NCBI GenBank assembly: GCA_965229565.1
Contig: OZ245888.1
Location: 186,001 to 250,000, forward strand
From: JANQNX01 sp040217095
GTDB taxonomy: Bacteria; Pseudomonadota; Gammaproteobacteria; Eutrophobiales; Eutrophobiaceae
Length of the DNA stretch: 64,000 nucleotides
Reading direction: 5' to 3'
The notes below the pieces were generated by a model that was not told the origin of the DNA, did no database searches, and worked only from the letters and a program-made list of their open reading frames with translations. Positions 44,777-52,890 of the stretch are shown here, piece by piece. The stretch's first letter is position 1. Each line of letters begins with the position of its first letter. Made by a program: the position numbers and the translations under genes.

Positions 44777-46081
44777 ATGAAAGCTGTTGCGAACTTCCTG
44801 GTGATCTTGATCACCATTTTTCTTATCCCACAAGCACTGGCCAACGGCGTTTTACGCAACGGCATTGGCAGCAAATCGATTGGTCTTGCTGGTAGCGACC
44901 TGGTCTTTGCAGATAACGGCCTCAGTGCCATGAATAGTAACCCTGCAGCACTGACAAAACTCAAGGGTGGCAACCTGGTGCTTAGTGGTACCGTGGCCAC
45001 GCTTGATGCCGAGTACAGCAATGGTGGCTCCAGCGTCAATGCCGATTCCTCTCCGGGCTTTATCCCGGAGTTTGCCTATACGCGTGAATTGAATAACGGG
45101 ATTACCATGGGGCTGTCAGTCGTTCCGATCTCGACACTGGATGCCGGCTGGGATTTCCTGGATCCGGCGGACGGCAATGGCACGAGCTTTGGTAACACCC
45201 GGCATAAATCATCATATATCGTCGTACGCTCAGCAGTGGGGGCAGGCTACCAGGTCAATGATCGTTTATCGGTTGGCGCCAGCATCGGTTTGCTTTACAA
45301 CCGTAATCGACTGAAATCACCGTATACCTTCCAGAGTCACCCGGTATTATCCACACTGGGTGGCGGCGCCAAGGTCACGGCCGACCTGGAGACAGATGGC
45401 TTTGGAGTAAATGGTGTCTTCAGTCTGAATTACCAGGCAACCAACTCCGTGCTATTGAGCCTGAGTTACACCACACCTTCCAGTTTCGATACCGAGGGAG
45501 ATATCAAGGGAACACTGCCACTTGGATTGGGTTTTTATTCCTACGATGCCGAAGTAGAGACCGAATTACCACAAATCATACAGGCCGGTATCAACTGGCA
45601 GGTACAACCAGGACTACGCGTTGGCTTCCAGCTGGATTGGATAGACTGGAGTAATGCCTTTGAAAAGCTGCCACTGCACTTGACCAACGGCAGTAATGCT
45701 GCATTAAACGGCGTGCTTGGCAGTAATAGAATTGATGATACGACCCCGCTGAACTGGGACGACAGTTTCGTATTTCATTTTGGTACTGAGTACAAGTATT
45801 CGAGCAGCACTACCCTGCGCTTTGGTTACAGCTATGGTGAGAACCCGGTACCAGCTACGACCGCAACACCCATGAGTTCAGCCATCATGGAAAACACGCT
45901 GGCTCTTGGTGCCGGTTTTGATACCACTGATTACCTGATCGATGTCGGTTACGCCTGGGACTTGCCGACCGATATCAACATTAACAATAGCCAACTGGTC
46001 GGTGGTGCCAAGTACAATGGCGGCAACGTCGATGTCAGCATCCACTGGTTCAGCGTGTCACTGAGCTTCAAGAACCTCTGA
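44777..46081 (+). CDS. OmpP1/FadL/TodX-type outer-membrane transporter
   Basis: This 434-residue outer-membrane barrel has a signal peptide ending in PQALA. The family opening NGVLRNGIGSKSIGLAGSDLVFADNGLSAMNSNPAAL matches FadL's N-terminal hatch with the NPA motif. The rest is a repeating beta pattern ending in WFSVSLSFKNL with a terminal aromatic-type beta strand. FadL-like channels import hydrophobic compounds such as fatty acids or hydrocarbons. The substrate is not predictable. Its last 24 bases overlap the convergent DUF3106 gene. Confidence 0.9.
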   Translation: MKAVANFLVILITIFLIPQALANGVLRNGIGSKSIGLAGSDLVFADNGLSAMNSNPAALTKLKGGNLVLSGTVATLDAEYSNGGSSVNADSSPGFIPEFAYTRELNNGITMGLSVVPISTLDAGWDFLDPADGNGTSFGNTRHKSSYIVVRSAVGAGYQVNDRLSVGASIGLLYNRNRLKSPYTFQSHPVLSTLGGGAKVTADLETDGFGVNGVFSLNYQATNSVLLSLSYTTPSSFDTEGDIKGTLPLGLGFYSYDAEVETELPQIIQAGINWQVQPGLRVGFQLDWIDWSNAFEKLPLHLTNGSNAALNGVLGSNRIDDTTPLNWDDSFVFHFGTEYKYSSSTTLRFGYSYGENPVPATTATPMSSAIMENTLALGAGFDTTDYLIDVGYAWDLPTDININNSQLVGGAKYNGGNVDVSIHWFSVSLSFKNL

Positions 46082-46690
46082 TCGCTGCTGTTGTTCCAGC
46101 CCCTTGAGGGGTCGCTCGGAACCAGGAAATTGCTGCTGTATAAATTCTCGACGTTGTTGCGGGTTCATTCCCTGCATACGTTCACGTAAGTCCTTGCGCT
46201 GCTCCGGTGACATACTTTGCATACGTTCCCGGAATTGCTCTCGTCTCTGTTGTATCTTTCCCCGAAAGGCCTGCCGTTCTTCCGGCGTCATGTTCCTGAA
46301 TCGCTCACGTAATGCCTCGCGTTTCTCTTCCGGCAGGTTGTTATACCATTGCTTACGCTGTCGTAACTCGCGTCTTTGTTCCGGCGTCAGGTTTTTAAAT
46401 TGCTCATGGCGTTTGCGAATCTCTTCTTTCTGTTGTGGATCGAGCTGTTGCCAGCGACGCATTTTCTCGCGCGCCTGCAGCCTTTGTTCCTCGCTCATTG
46501 AGCCCCAGCGTTGTGCGCCGTTGCTCAGACGCTGTTGTCGTTCAGGCGACAAGTTGTCCCAGTCATCCTTTAAATCATGTAACAGGGACTGCTGATCATT
46601 ATCCAGGCTCTCCCATGTTATTCCTTCCACGGCAACGGCATGCATGGAAATAGTCAGCAGCAGGCAAAAAAGATAATACCTAACTTTCAT
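46058..46690 (-). CDS. DUF3106-type periplasmic repeat protein
   Basis: The start at 46690 overlaps the end of the upstream gene by 11 bases and gives 210 residues with a clean signal peptide (MKVRYYLFCLLLTISMHAVA). The mature part is almost entirely helical, charged and repetitive: repeats around LTPEQRRELRQR, NMTPEERQAFRGK and MSPEQRKDLRERM. This resembles the LTxxQ motif of Spy/CpxP-type stress chaperones and DUF3106 proteins. Its link to a sigma factor operon supports an envelope-stress function, but this is inference. It overlaps the convergent FadL-like gene at its 3' end. Confidence 0.78.
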   Translation of the reverse strand: MKVRYYLFCLLLTISMHAVAVEGITWESLDNDQQSLLHDLKDDWDNLSPERQQRLSNGAQRWGSMSEEQRLQAREKMRRWQQLDPQQKEEIRKRHEQFKNLTPEQRRELRQRKQWYNNLPEEKREALRERFRNMTPEERQAFRGKIQQRREQFRERMQSMSPEQRKDLRERMQGMNPQQRREFIQQQFPGSERPLKGLEQQQRSEVLEAQ

Positions 46691-47015
46691 AAGTTTCGAG
46701 CCACTGGTAAAACTCAAGATCCTGATAGAGGTCCAGTTCATCCAGTGAAGAAATCATCTCCAGGTCTTCTGCCGGCAAAGGCGTTTCAACAGGTTCATTG
46801 TTAAGCATAATCATCACGGCGAATAACATCACGCAAGTCGTTGCCAGTGCACCGGACATAACACCAAACCAGTTTGTCACTCTCGCATCGGTTCGTGCGA
46901 TGGCACGGGCACGTACCTGGCGGATACGTGACAACGTGGCAGCATTGATATCATCAGCAGATTTATCAAGTTCAACCCGGATATTTTTTTCCAGCTTGTC
47001 ATCAACACTCATCAT
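46680..47015 (-). CDS. Small single-pass protein, probable anti-sigma factor (DUF3619-like)
   Basis: The 111-residue product has a charged helical N-terminal part (about 1-45, VDDKLEKNIRVELDKSADDINAATLSRIRQVRARAIA), one transmembrane helix (about 48-70, WFGVMSGALATTCVMLFAVMI) and an acidic tail. This is the layout of small anti-sigma factors coded after ECF-like sigma genes. Its start overlaps the sigma stop by four bases (ATGA). The anti-sigma role is inferred from layout and position. Confidence 0.75.
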   Translation of the reverse strand: MMSVDDKLEKNIRVELDKSADDINAATLSRIRQVRARAIARTDARVTNWFGVMSGALATTCVMLFAVMIMLNNEPVETPLPAEDLEMISSLDELDLYQDLEFYQWLETYES

Positions 47016-47551
47016 TCCTGCTCCCAGTATTTACCAAGTCGTGTCCTTAAACTTTGCAATGCCCGTGAGTAGTGAGTTTTAACACTACCGGTAGAAATTT
47101 TCATTGCCCTGGCAGTTGCATCAACGCTTAACCCTTCCCAGTTACGTAACAGGAATACTTGCTGTTGTCTTACTGGTAATGCCCGCAATGCCTGTTCCAG
47201 TACATCCGTTCGTTGCCGTGCAACCAGATGCTGTTCCGGTGAACGTCCCTGTTTGTCTTCTGCCTGTTGAATCAGGTCTGTGTCACTATGCGTGGTACCG
47301 AACCAGCCCAGTATCCCCTTCCTGACCTGTTGCCGACGATACCAGTCCTTGATCCGGCTCTGCAGTATCGTTGTAAACAATGGCCCCCATTCTTCCGCCG
47401 GCTTTTCCGCATAGCGCTCTACCAGTTTGAACATGGCGTCCTGCAGGATATCCAGGGCCTCATCCTTGTTACCCGTGGCTAATTCTGCCATGCGATATGC
47501 CCGGCGTTCGACACTGGCCAGAAAAACATCCAGTTCCCGTTGCTGGTCCAG
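47012..47551 (-). CDS. ECF-like RNA polymerase sigma factor, probable CTG start
   Basis: The protein has sigma region 2 at the N terminus (ATGNKDEALDILQDAMFKLVERY, then WGPLFTTILQSRIKDWYRRQ) and region 4 at the C terminus (LRALPVRQQQVFLLRNWEGLSVDATARAMKIS). The first ATG in frame (47491) has no ribosome binding site. The frame stays open upstream and encodes LDQQRELDVFLASVERRAYRMAEL, which looks like the family's usual region 2 opening. A strong AGGAGA lies six bases before a CTG at 47551, taken here as the start (179 residues). It is followed by overlapping anti-sigma-like and DUF3106 genes and preceded by the EF-hand gene. Confidence 0.85.
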   Translation of the reverse strand: MDQQRELDVFLASVERRAYRMAELATGNKDEALDILQDAMFKLVERYAEKPAEEWGPLFTTILQSRIKDWYRRQQVRKGILGWFGTTHSDTDLIQQAEDKQGRSPEQHLVARQRTDVLEQALRALPVRQQQVFLLRNWEGLSVDATARAMKISTGSVKTHYSRALQSLRTRLGKYWEQE

Positions 47552-47607
47552 TGTCGATCTCCTGATATAAAAATGTAAAAGTAAAACAGACTGACATTAT
47601 CAACTCA

Positions 47608-48300
47608 TTACTGGTTACCGGCAACGCGCGGTACCGGGTCACGGATATCTTCGCGTCTGTCGCGAGCATCTTCCCTGCGATCATAGATATCTTCACGTCG
47701 GTCGCGAAAATCTTCTCTGCGGTCCCAGCGAGCCTGGGGTGTACCGGGTTCAAACTCCCGGGCGCTATCCCGTCGATCTTCACGCTGGTCACGGATATCT
47801 TCACGTCGGTCTCGAACATCCTCGCGTTTATCACGGTATTTGCCATAGGCCGTGCGGGCAGCCTGTTTTTCCCTGTCATTGAGTTGACCATCCCCATCTA
47901 TATCGAATTTTTCAAGCATCTTTTCCCGACGTGATTCTTTCAGGGCCTGACGCTCGGCATCGTTAAGCTGGCCATCGCCATCTGTATCAAACTTTTCAAG
48001 CATCTTTGCCCGACGTGATTCTTTCAGGACCTGACGTTCGGCATTGTTAAGCTGGCCATCGCCATCTGTATCAAACTTTTCAAGCATCTTTGCCCGACGT
48101 GATTCTTTCAGGGCCTGACGCTCGGCATTGTTAAGCTGGCCATCGCCATCACGGTCAAACTTCTGTACATGCTCACGCCAATTGGCCCGCTTTTCATCAG
48201 TCTCATCTGCCATCGCGGGGGCGGCTAACAGGCTCAGGGCCAGTGCGGTGGCAATAAAGCCGGTTTTACTCAATTTCTTGTTTTTCATGGTTTTCTCCAA
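47608..48300 (-). CDS. Exported EF-hand protein with tandem repeats and RRED-rich tail
   Basis: The start at 48300 has GGAG six bases upstream. The 230-residue product has a signal peptide ending in APAMA. Residues about 48-150 hold four EF-hand loops (DRDGDGQLN, twice DTDGDGQLN, DIDGDGQLN), each a full calcium-binding loop in a 28-residue repeat. The rest is a charged tail of DRRED/DIRD repeats (REDVRDRREDIRDQ). It is likely a periplasmic calcium-binding protein. It leads the sigma-factor gene by 56 bases, so the cluster may form one stress operon. Confidence 0.85.
   Translation of the reverse strand: MEKTMKNKKLSKTGFIATALALSLLAAPAMADETDEKRANWREHVQKFDRDGDGQLNNAERQALKESRRAKMLEKFDTDGDGQLNNAERQVLKESRRAKMLEKFDTDGDGQLNDAERQALKESRREKMLEKFDIDGDGQLNDREKQAARTAYGKYRDKREDVRDRREDIRDQREDRRDSAREFEPGTPQARWDRREDFRDRREDIYDRREDARDRREDIRDPVPRVAGNQ
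47880..48165. repeat. Tandem 84-bp repeats coding for EF hands
   Basis: The segment holds about three and a half copies of an 84-bp unit (28 codons). The landmark AAGCTGGCCATCGCC is found at 47965, 48049 and 48133, exactly 84 apart. The middle copies are nearly identical in DNA, so they arose by recent duplication. Confidence 0.85.
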
Positions 48301-48349
48301 ACGGATTTATTCGGTTTACAGGGGGATTAACGCACGACCTACCGTTTGG

Positions 48350-48381
48350 TTGACAAAAAATTGAAAAAAAAAATTTATAAT
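48350..48381 (+). promoter_or_regulatory. Candidate sigma-70 promoter for the small exported protein gene
   Basis: A perfect TTGACA (48350-48355) is followed by an A-rich tract and TTTATA (18-base spacing) or TATAAT (20-base spacing, 48376-48381). It lies 50-60 bases upstream of the gene at 48434. It also sits in the divergent region for the EF-hand gene, for which no standard promoter was seen. Confidence 0.45.
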
Positions 48382-48433
48382 TAAATGCGTATACTTGTAG
48401 CACATGGCCAGCATTATCACAGGGAGTTTACAA

Positions 48434-48799
48434 ATGAAGGGCTTAATACTCTTATTACTGCTGGTTGCCTTGCCAGTGGACGCAAATGAATACAAGCCGG
48501 GCTGGACAGAACAGGAGGTGACGATACTATCGAAGAGTTGCCTGATAGCACTCAAGTTTCGCGCGACGATAGAATACCGCCAGGAAAATAATCTTACGGA
48601 CGGTAAATTACCACCCGACTTCGATCAACAGCTGCAACAATTATCAGAACAGTACCGATCACAATGCGAGTGTATCAGCGACAAGATTGCACAGAATTAC
48701 GACATGAATGAATATAAAAAGAACAAGAAGCAGATATCCGCGGAATATACTCAACAGTTGCTGGAATCCGGGGATTGCGGCGAACTACCGGTTAATTAA
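48434..48799 (+). CDS. Unrecognised small exported protein
   Basis: The start at 48434 has AGGGAG eight bases upstream and gives 121 residues with a clean signal peptide (MKGLILLLLLVALPVDA). An ATG at 48404 would put ten residues in front of it. The mature protein is helical and charged (KSCLIALKFRATIEYRQENN; EQYRSQCECISDKIAQNYDM) with four cysteines, so disulfides in the periplasm are possible. No family was recognised. It is convergent with lysA, eight bases away. Confidence 0.65.
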   Translation: MKGLILLLLLVALPVDANEYKPGWTEQEVTILSKSCLIALKFRATIEYRQENNLTDGKLPPDFDQQLQQLSEQYRSQCECISDKIAQNYDMNEYKKNKKQISAEYTQQLLESGDCGELPVN

Positions 48800-48807
48800 G
48801 GACTGTT

Positions 48808-50055
48808 CTATTCAGGCGTGACTTCACCCAGCATCAAGTCTTCTATTGATTCTCTTCGCCTGACTATGTTCACGTTTTGTCCATATACCAGTAGCTCACA
48901 TGCACGGGGACGTGAATTGTAGTTAGAAGCCATGGTAAATCCATAGGCACCGGCGGAAAACACCGCCAGCAAGTCACCCTGTTGTAAACACAGTTTACGA
49001 TCCTTGCCCAGGAAATCACCGGTCTCACAAACAGGTCCAACTACGTCGTAGAGTATCTCTTCGGCACTAGACTCCTGCTGTACACGCTTGATGTCATGCC
49101 AGCCGCCGTACAATGCCGGTCGTACAAGGTCATTCATGGCTGCATCGACCACGGCAAAATTATGGTATGGCGTGTTATTAAGGTACTCGACCCGGGTCAA
49201 CATTACGCCCGCATTGCCCACGATGCTCCGGCCCGGCTCCATCAATAATTCCAGTTTATACCCCTGCAGGGTCGACAGGATCGTGTTCACATAATCTGCA
49301 CGCGATGGTGGTTCTTCGTCCTGGTAGTTAATACCAAGACCGCCACCGATATCGATATGATGCAAAGTAATGCCAGCCTCGTGTAAAGAATCGACCAACG
49401 CCAGCACTCTTTTTAATGCATCCCTGAATGGACTCAGGTCGGTAATCTGGGAACCAATGTGACAATCGATACCAACCACATCAATGGAATCCATCCTGGC
49501 GGCCTGCTGGTACAGTTGCATGGCATTTTCAAAGGCAATGCCAAACTTGTTTTCTTTCAGGCCGGTTGAAATATAGGGATGCGTCTTGGCATCGACATCC
49601 GGATTGACACGCAATGATACCGGTGCCTTTTTACCGGTACGCGTTGCAACTGAATCCAGCCTGATTAACTCGCTGGCCGATTCCACGTTAAAACACTTAA
49701 TGCCTTGCTCCAGTGCAAATGCCATCTCGTCCTCGCGCTTGCCGACACCGGAGAAAACCACCCTGGCAGGATCGCCCCCGGCCTTCAGGACACGATGCAA
49801 TTCACCAATAGACACGATGTCGAAACCCGAACCAAGTCTGGCCAGTGTATTTAATACACCGAGATTTGAATTGGCCTTAACCGCGTAACAAACCAGGTGT
49901 GGCTGCTGTCCCAGCGCGGAATCAAATTCGGACCAGTGCGATTCGATCATACTGCGCGAGTAAACATAGGCCGGCGTACCGTATTGACTCGCTATGTCAG
50001 TCAACGGGACTCCCTCGGCATGCAGAACGCCGTCGATAAAATTAAACCCTGACAT
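48808..50055 (-). CDS. lysA: Diaminopimelate decarboxylase
   Basis: This 415-residue PLP enzyme makes lysine from meso-diaminopimelate. It has the PLP lysine in VCYAVKANSNLGVL, DIVSIGELHRVLKAG, GIDCHIGSQITDL, HHIDIGGGLGINY, MEPGRSIVGNAGVMLTRVEY and VVGPVCETGDFLGKDR with the second active-site Cys. The length is standard. It is preceded by the lptM lipoprotein gene with five bases between, the usual order in gammaproteobacteria. Confidence 0.96.
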   Translation of the reverse strand: MSGFNFIDGVLHAEGVPLTDIASQYGTPAYVYSRSMIESHWSEFDSALGQQPHLVCYAVKANSNLGVLNTLARLGSGFDIVSIGELHRVLKAGGDPARVVFSGVGKREDEMAFALEQGIKCFNVESASELIRLDSVATRTGKKAPVSLRVNPDVDAKTHPYISTGLKENKFGIAFENAMQLYQQAARMDSIDVVGIDCHIGSQITDLSPFRDALKRVLALVDSLHEAGITLHHIDIGGGLGINYQDEEPPSRADYVNTILSTLQGYKLELLMEPGRSIVGNAGVMLTRVEYLNNTPYHNFAVVDAAMNDLVRPALYGGWHDIKRVQQESSAEEILYDVVGPVCETGDFLGKDRKLCLQQGDLLAVFSAGAYGFTMASNYNSRPRACELLVYGQNVNIVRRRESIEDLMLGEVTPE

Positions 50056-50060
50056 GACTG

Positions 50061-50207
50061 TTAAACGTGGGAAATTTCCGCGGGCTGTTGCTGGCTAACC
50101 TCTTCCGGAGGTAAATACAAATCTCCTTTCTGGCCACAGGCACTGATACCGGTCAACAGCAGTAACAAGATGCCCGTTGTCATTAACTTCCAGATTGAGT
50201 TGTTCAT
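50061..50207 (-). CDS. lptM: LPS-assembly lipoprotein LptM (YifL-like)
   Basis: The ATG at 50207 (GGGA seven bases upstream) gives a 48-residue lipoprotein. The signal helix ends in the lipobox LTGISAC, followed at once by GQKGDLYLPPEE, the conserved start of the mature LptM family. LptM helps LptD oxidation and folding in the outer membrane. Longer frames upstream add no family similarity. Its place before lysA supports the call. Confidence 0.9.
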   Translation of the reverse strand: MNNSIWKLMTTGILLLLLTGISACGQKGDLYLPPEEVSQQQPAEISHV

Positions 50208-50331
50208 GTTCAAGTCCCGGCAGGTCGCCATTTTTTCCAGAGAATAGCAAATTCTGTCTATCGCAGGAACGACAGCTTGAAAATTTGGTAGCATAGCCGC
50301 TCGTCATTCACACGCATAACAGGAAAAGCCG

Positions 50332-51000
50332 ATGTCATTTAAACACGATGCCGTTGTCGTTGAGGCAAAGGGTACGCACACTGCCAGCATTATCTGGCTG
50401 CACGGCCTGGGCGCTGACGGTTATGATTTTGAACCCATCGTTCCGGAACTCGGCCTTGCCGCCGATGCCGGTATCCGTTTTGTTTTCCCCAACGCGCCCA
50501 TGATGCCGGTGACGATTAATGGTGGCATGACCATGCGTGCCTGGTATGACGTGCGTTCTGCCAACCTGCGTGAATTCGAGGATGAAAAAACTATCGTGAA
50601 CTCGTCGATACTTGTCGAGCAATACATCACGCACGAGATCGAGAACGGAATCAATGCCGACCGGATTATCCTGGCCGGTTTCTCGCAAGGCGGCGCTATC
50701 GCATTACACTGCGGGCTTCGCTTCGAGCAGTCACTGGCAGGAATCATGGCCCTGTCGACTTATCTGCCGTTACCTCAAAAACTGGAAGACGAAGCCAGTG
50801 CAGCCAACAAGGCTACGCCCATATTCATGGGACATGGCCTGTACGACCCCGTCATTACGGTCGATCAGGGCCGAAATTCGTCCAAAGCACTGGAGGCCGC
50901 CGGATATAACGTGGAGTTTAACGAGTATACGATGGAGCACGCGGTTTGCCTCGAGGAGATCAAGGCCATCGGCGCGTGGATAAAACAGCGACTGACCTAG
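50332..51000 (+). CDS. Alpha/beta-hydrolase carboxylesterase
   Basis: This 222-residue member of the phospholipase/carboxylesterase family (acyl-protein-thioesterase-like) carries the catalytic triad Ser118 (AGFSQGGAIA), Asp172 (GLYDPVIT) and His203 (MEHAVCLEE). The opening TASIIWLHGLGADGYDFEPIVPEL is the family motif with the oxyanion residues. Substrate is unknown, typically short acyl esters. Its stop overlaps the convergent rhlB gene by four bases. Confidence 0.9.
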   Translation: MSFKHDAVVVEAKGTHTASIIWLHGLGADGYDFEPIVPELGLAADAGIRFVFPNAPMMPVTINGGMTMRAWYDVRSANLREFEDEKTIVNSSILVEQYITHEIENGINADRIILAGFSQGGAIALHCGLRFEQSLAGIMALSTYLPLPQKLEDEASAANKATPIFMGHGLYDPVITVDQGRNSSKALEAAGYNVEFNEYTMEHAVCLEEIKAIGAWIKQRLT

Positions 51001-52274
51001 GTTCTTTCCTGGCGCCGACTCGGGCGGCGCGGACGCGAACTTCCACCCTTGCTTTTTTTCTTATGGCCCTGCTGTTTGTGATGGAGGCGCTTTACCGGCG
51101 GCGCAGGTTCGATAAGAAGATCTTCTGTGATTGATTTCACTGGCAACGGGTAACCGATCAATGCCTCGATATCCATCAGTGAATAGATAAATTCCTCGCA
51201 ACCAAAACTGACCGCATCGCCGCTGGCCCCTGCCCGTGCCGTGCGTCCTATACGGTGCACGTAATCTTCGGCATTTTGCGGCAGATCGTAATTAAATACG
51301 TGGCTGACCTCCGGGATATGCAGGCCGCGCGCGGCCAGGTCGGTCGCCACCAGTACTTTCAAATCACCGGTTGAGAATTCATTGAACAGGCGCTGGCGTT
51401 TCTTTTGCGGGACATCTCCCGACAGGATGGCGGCGTGTATTTCGTTACCTTCCAGGTAGGACCATACTTTTTCTGCGGCACGCTTCGTGTTGACGAATAC
51501 GATTGTCCGGGTTGGATCAATTTTCTTTAACATCCCGATCAGCAGGGGAATCTTTTCCTCGTTCGCCACGTGATAAAGGACTTGCGATACCTTGTCTGCT
51601 GTTACCTGCTCCGGGTTAATCTTGATCAACTCCGGGCTGTTCATATGCTCGTAGGCCAGTTCCATGACCCGATGAGACAGTGTCGCCGAGAACAGCATAT
51701 TCATCCTTTGTTCCGGCTTCGGCATGCGCCTCAGCATGAAACGAATATCACTGATAAAACCGAGGTCGAACATGCGGTCAGCTTCATCAAGAATGACAAT
51801 TTCGACGTCCTTGAACTTGAATACCTTTTGCTTGAAATAATCGATCAAACGCCCGGGGGTGCCTATCAGGATGTCGACACCGTCGGCCAGCGAGGCCCTT
51901 TGTTTCTCATAGTCGACGCCGCCATAAACCAGGGCAGTTTTGAGGTTGCAATAGCGGTTGAATACCTCTGCATCCTTGTGGATCTGTATGGCGAGTTCAC
52001 GCGTGGGCGCGATCACCAGCGCTCGCAACGTCGTTTCCTTGTTGGGTGGTTTATTTTTCAGCAGATGATGAAAAGCCGCCAGTAAAAAGGCCGCCGTTTT
52101 TCCCGTGCCAGTCTGCGCCTGGCCTGCAATATCCTTGCCCTGTAATGCCAGCGGCAGGCACGCTGCCTGGATCGGCGTGCATTGTTGAAAGCCGATATCA
52201 TCAAGCACCCTGAGCAGATTCTGGTCGAGTGCAAATGCACTGAATTCAGGCATTTCTGTCGTATTTTTACTCAT
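50997..52274 (-). CDS. rhlB: ATP-dependent RNA helicase RhlB
   Basis: The start at 52274 gives MSKNTTEMPEFSAFALDQNLL, close to the Escherichia coli RhlB start; a start at 52304 is possible. The 425-residue DEAD-box helicase has the Q motif FQQCTPIQ, Walker A AQTGTGKT, PTRELAIQ, DEAD (LDEADRMFD), SAT (FSATLSH) and HRIGRTARAG. The tail is basic (HKKKSKGGSSRPRRPSRR), suited to RNA and RNase E contacts. It is divergent from trxA; rhlB next to trxA-rho is the classic gammaproteobacterial arrangement. Confidence 0.94.
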   Translation of the reverse strand: MSKNTTEMPEFSAFALDQNLLRVLDDIGFQQCTPIQAACLPLALQGKDIAGQAQTGTGKTAAFLLAAFHHLLKNKPPNKETTLRALVIAPTRELAIQIHKDAEVFNRYCNLKTALVYGGVDYEKQRASLADGVDILIGTPGRLIDYFKQKVFKFKDVEIVILDEADRMFDLGFISDIRFMLRRMPKPEQRMNMLFSATLSHRVMELAYEHMNSPELIKINPEQVTADKVSQVLYHVANEEKIPLLIGMLKKIDPTRTIVFVNTKRAAEKVWSYLEGNEIHAAILSGDVPQKKRQRLFNEFSTGDLKVLVATDLAARGLHIPEVSHVFNYDLPQNAEDYVHRIGRTARAGASGDAVSFGCEEFIYSLMDIEALIGYPLPVKSITEDLLIEPAPPVKRLHHKQQGHKKKSKGGSSRPRRPSRRQERT

Positions 52275-52376
52275 GTTTATATTAGTGGATTTGTGTCTTA
52301 CCAACTCTTGCTTGCATTTGCCGATTAATTTCGATGAAATGTCATCATCAATTTCTTACATGAGACCAAGGATTCA

Positions 52377-52703
52377 ATGAGCGACAATATAGTTCACGTA
52401 ACTGATGCCAGTTTTGAAGATGATGTTCTAAAATCGGAACAACCCGTAATACTGGATTTCTGGGCCGAATGGTGTGGGCCATGCAAAATGATCGCGCCTA
52501 TCCTCGACGAACTGGCTGAACAATACAAGGACAAATTGACTGTCGCCAAGCTAAATATTGATGATAATCAAAACACACCAACCAGTTACGGTGTGCGCGG
52601 CATCCCGACCCTTATCCTGTTCAAGGATGGTGATGCGATAGCAACCAAGGTCGGCGCTGCCTCCAAATCACAACTGGAAGCTTTTATAGACAGCAATATC
52701 TAG
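52377..52703 (+). CDS. trxA: Thioredoxin
   Basis: This 108-residue cytoplasmic disulfide reductant has the active site WCGPC (Cys33, Cys36) in ILDFWAEWCGPCKMIAP and the cis-Pro loop GIPTLILFKDGD. It is full length and nearly standard. It precedes rho by 187 bp, as in Escherichia coli. Confidence 0.97.
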   Translation: MSDNIVHVTDASFEDDVLKSEQPVILDFWAEWCGPCKMIAPILDELAEQYKDKLTVAKLNIDDNQNTPTSYGVRGIPTLILFKDGDAIATKVGAASKSQLEAFIDSNI

Positions 52704-52890
52704 GCTTAAACTGCAAAATATAACTGGACGAATTACAGAACGCGTGCTAATTTTACAAAAAAGCAACTGCTTTTCAGAAGAATCTAACCCCCTTTTTATC
52801 TAGAACAAGAACCTCAATCAGCAGCAGCAATCCGCCTGTTGATTCCAAAACAAACTGTTTCAATCACATGTAGTGTAGTAGCCAATGCCT
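52704..52890 (+). promoter_or_regulatory. rho leader, C-rich and G-poor
   Basis: The stretch between trxA and rho is notably poor in G and rich in C/A/T from about 52780 onward (runs such as TCTAACCCCC and AATCAGCAGCAGCAATCCGCC). The first rho codons continue the trend (GTCTCTCTCTCCGCCGACC). This is what a rut site for autogenous Rho-dependent attenuation looks like. No intrinsic terminator with a T run was seen. Confidence 0.45.

Noticed and set aside
47880..48165. Possible CRISPR-like array
   Set aside because: The 84-bp repeats have no spacers and encode EF-hand loops in frame.
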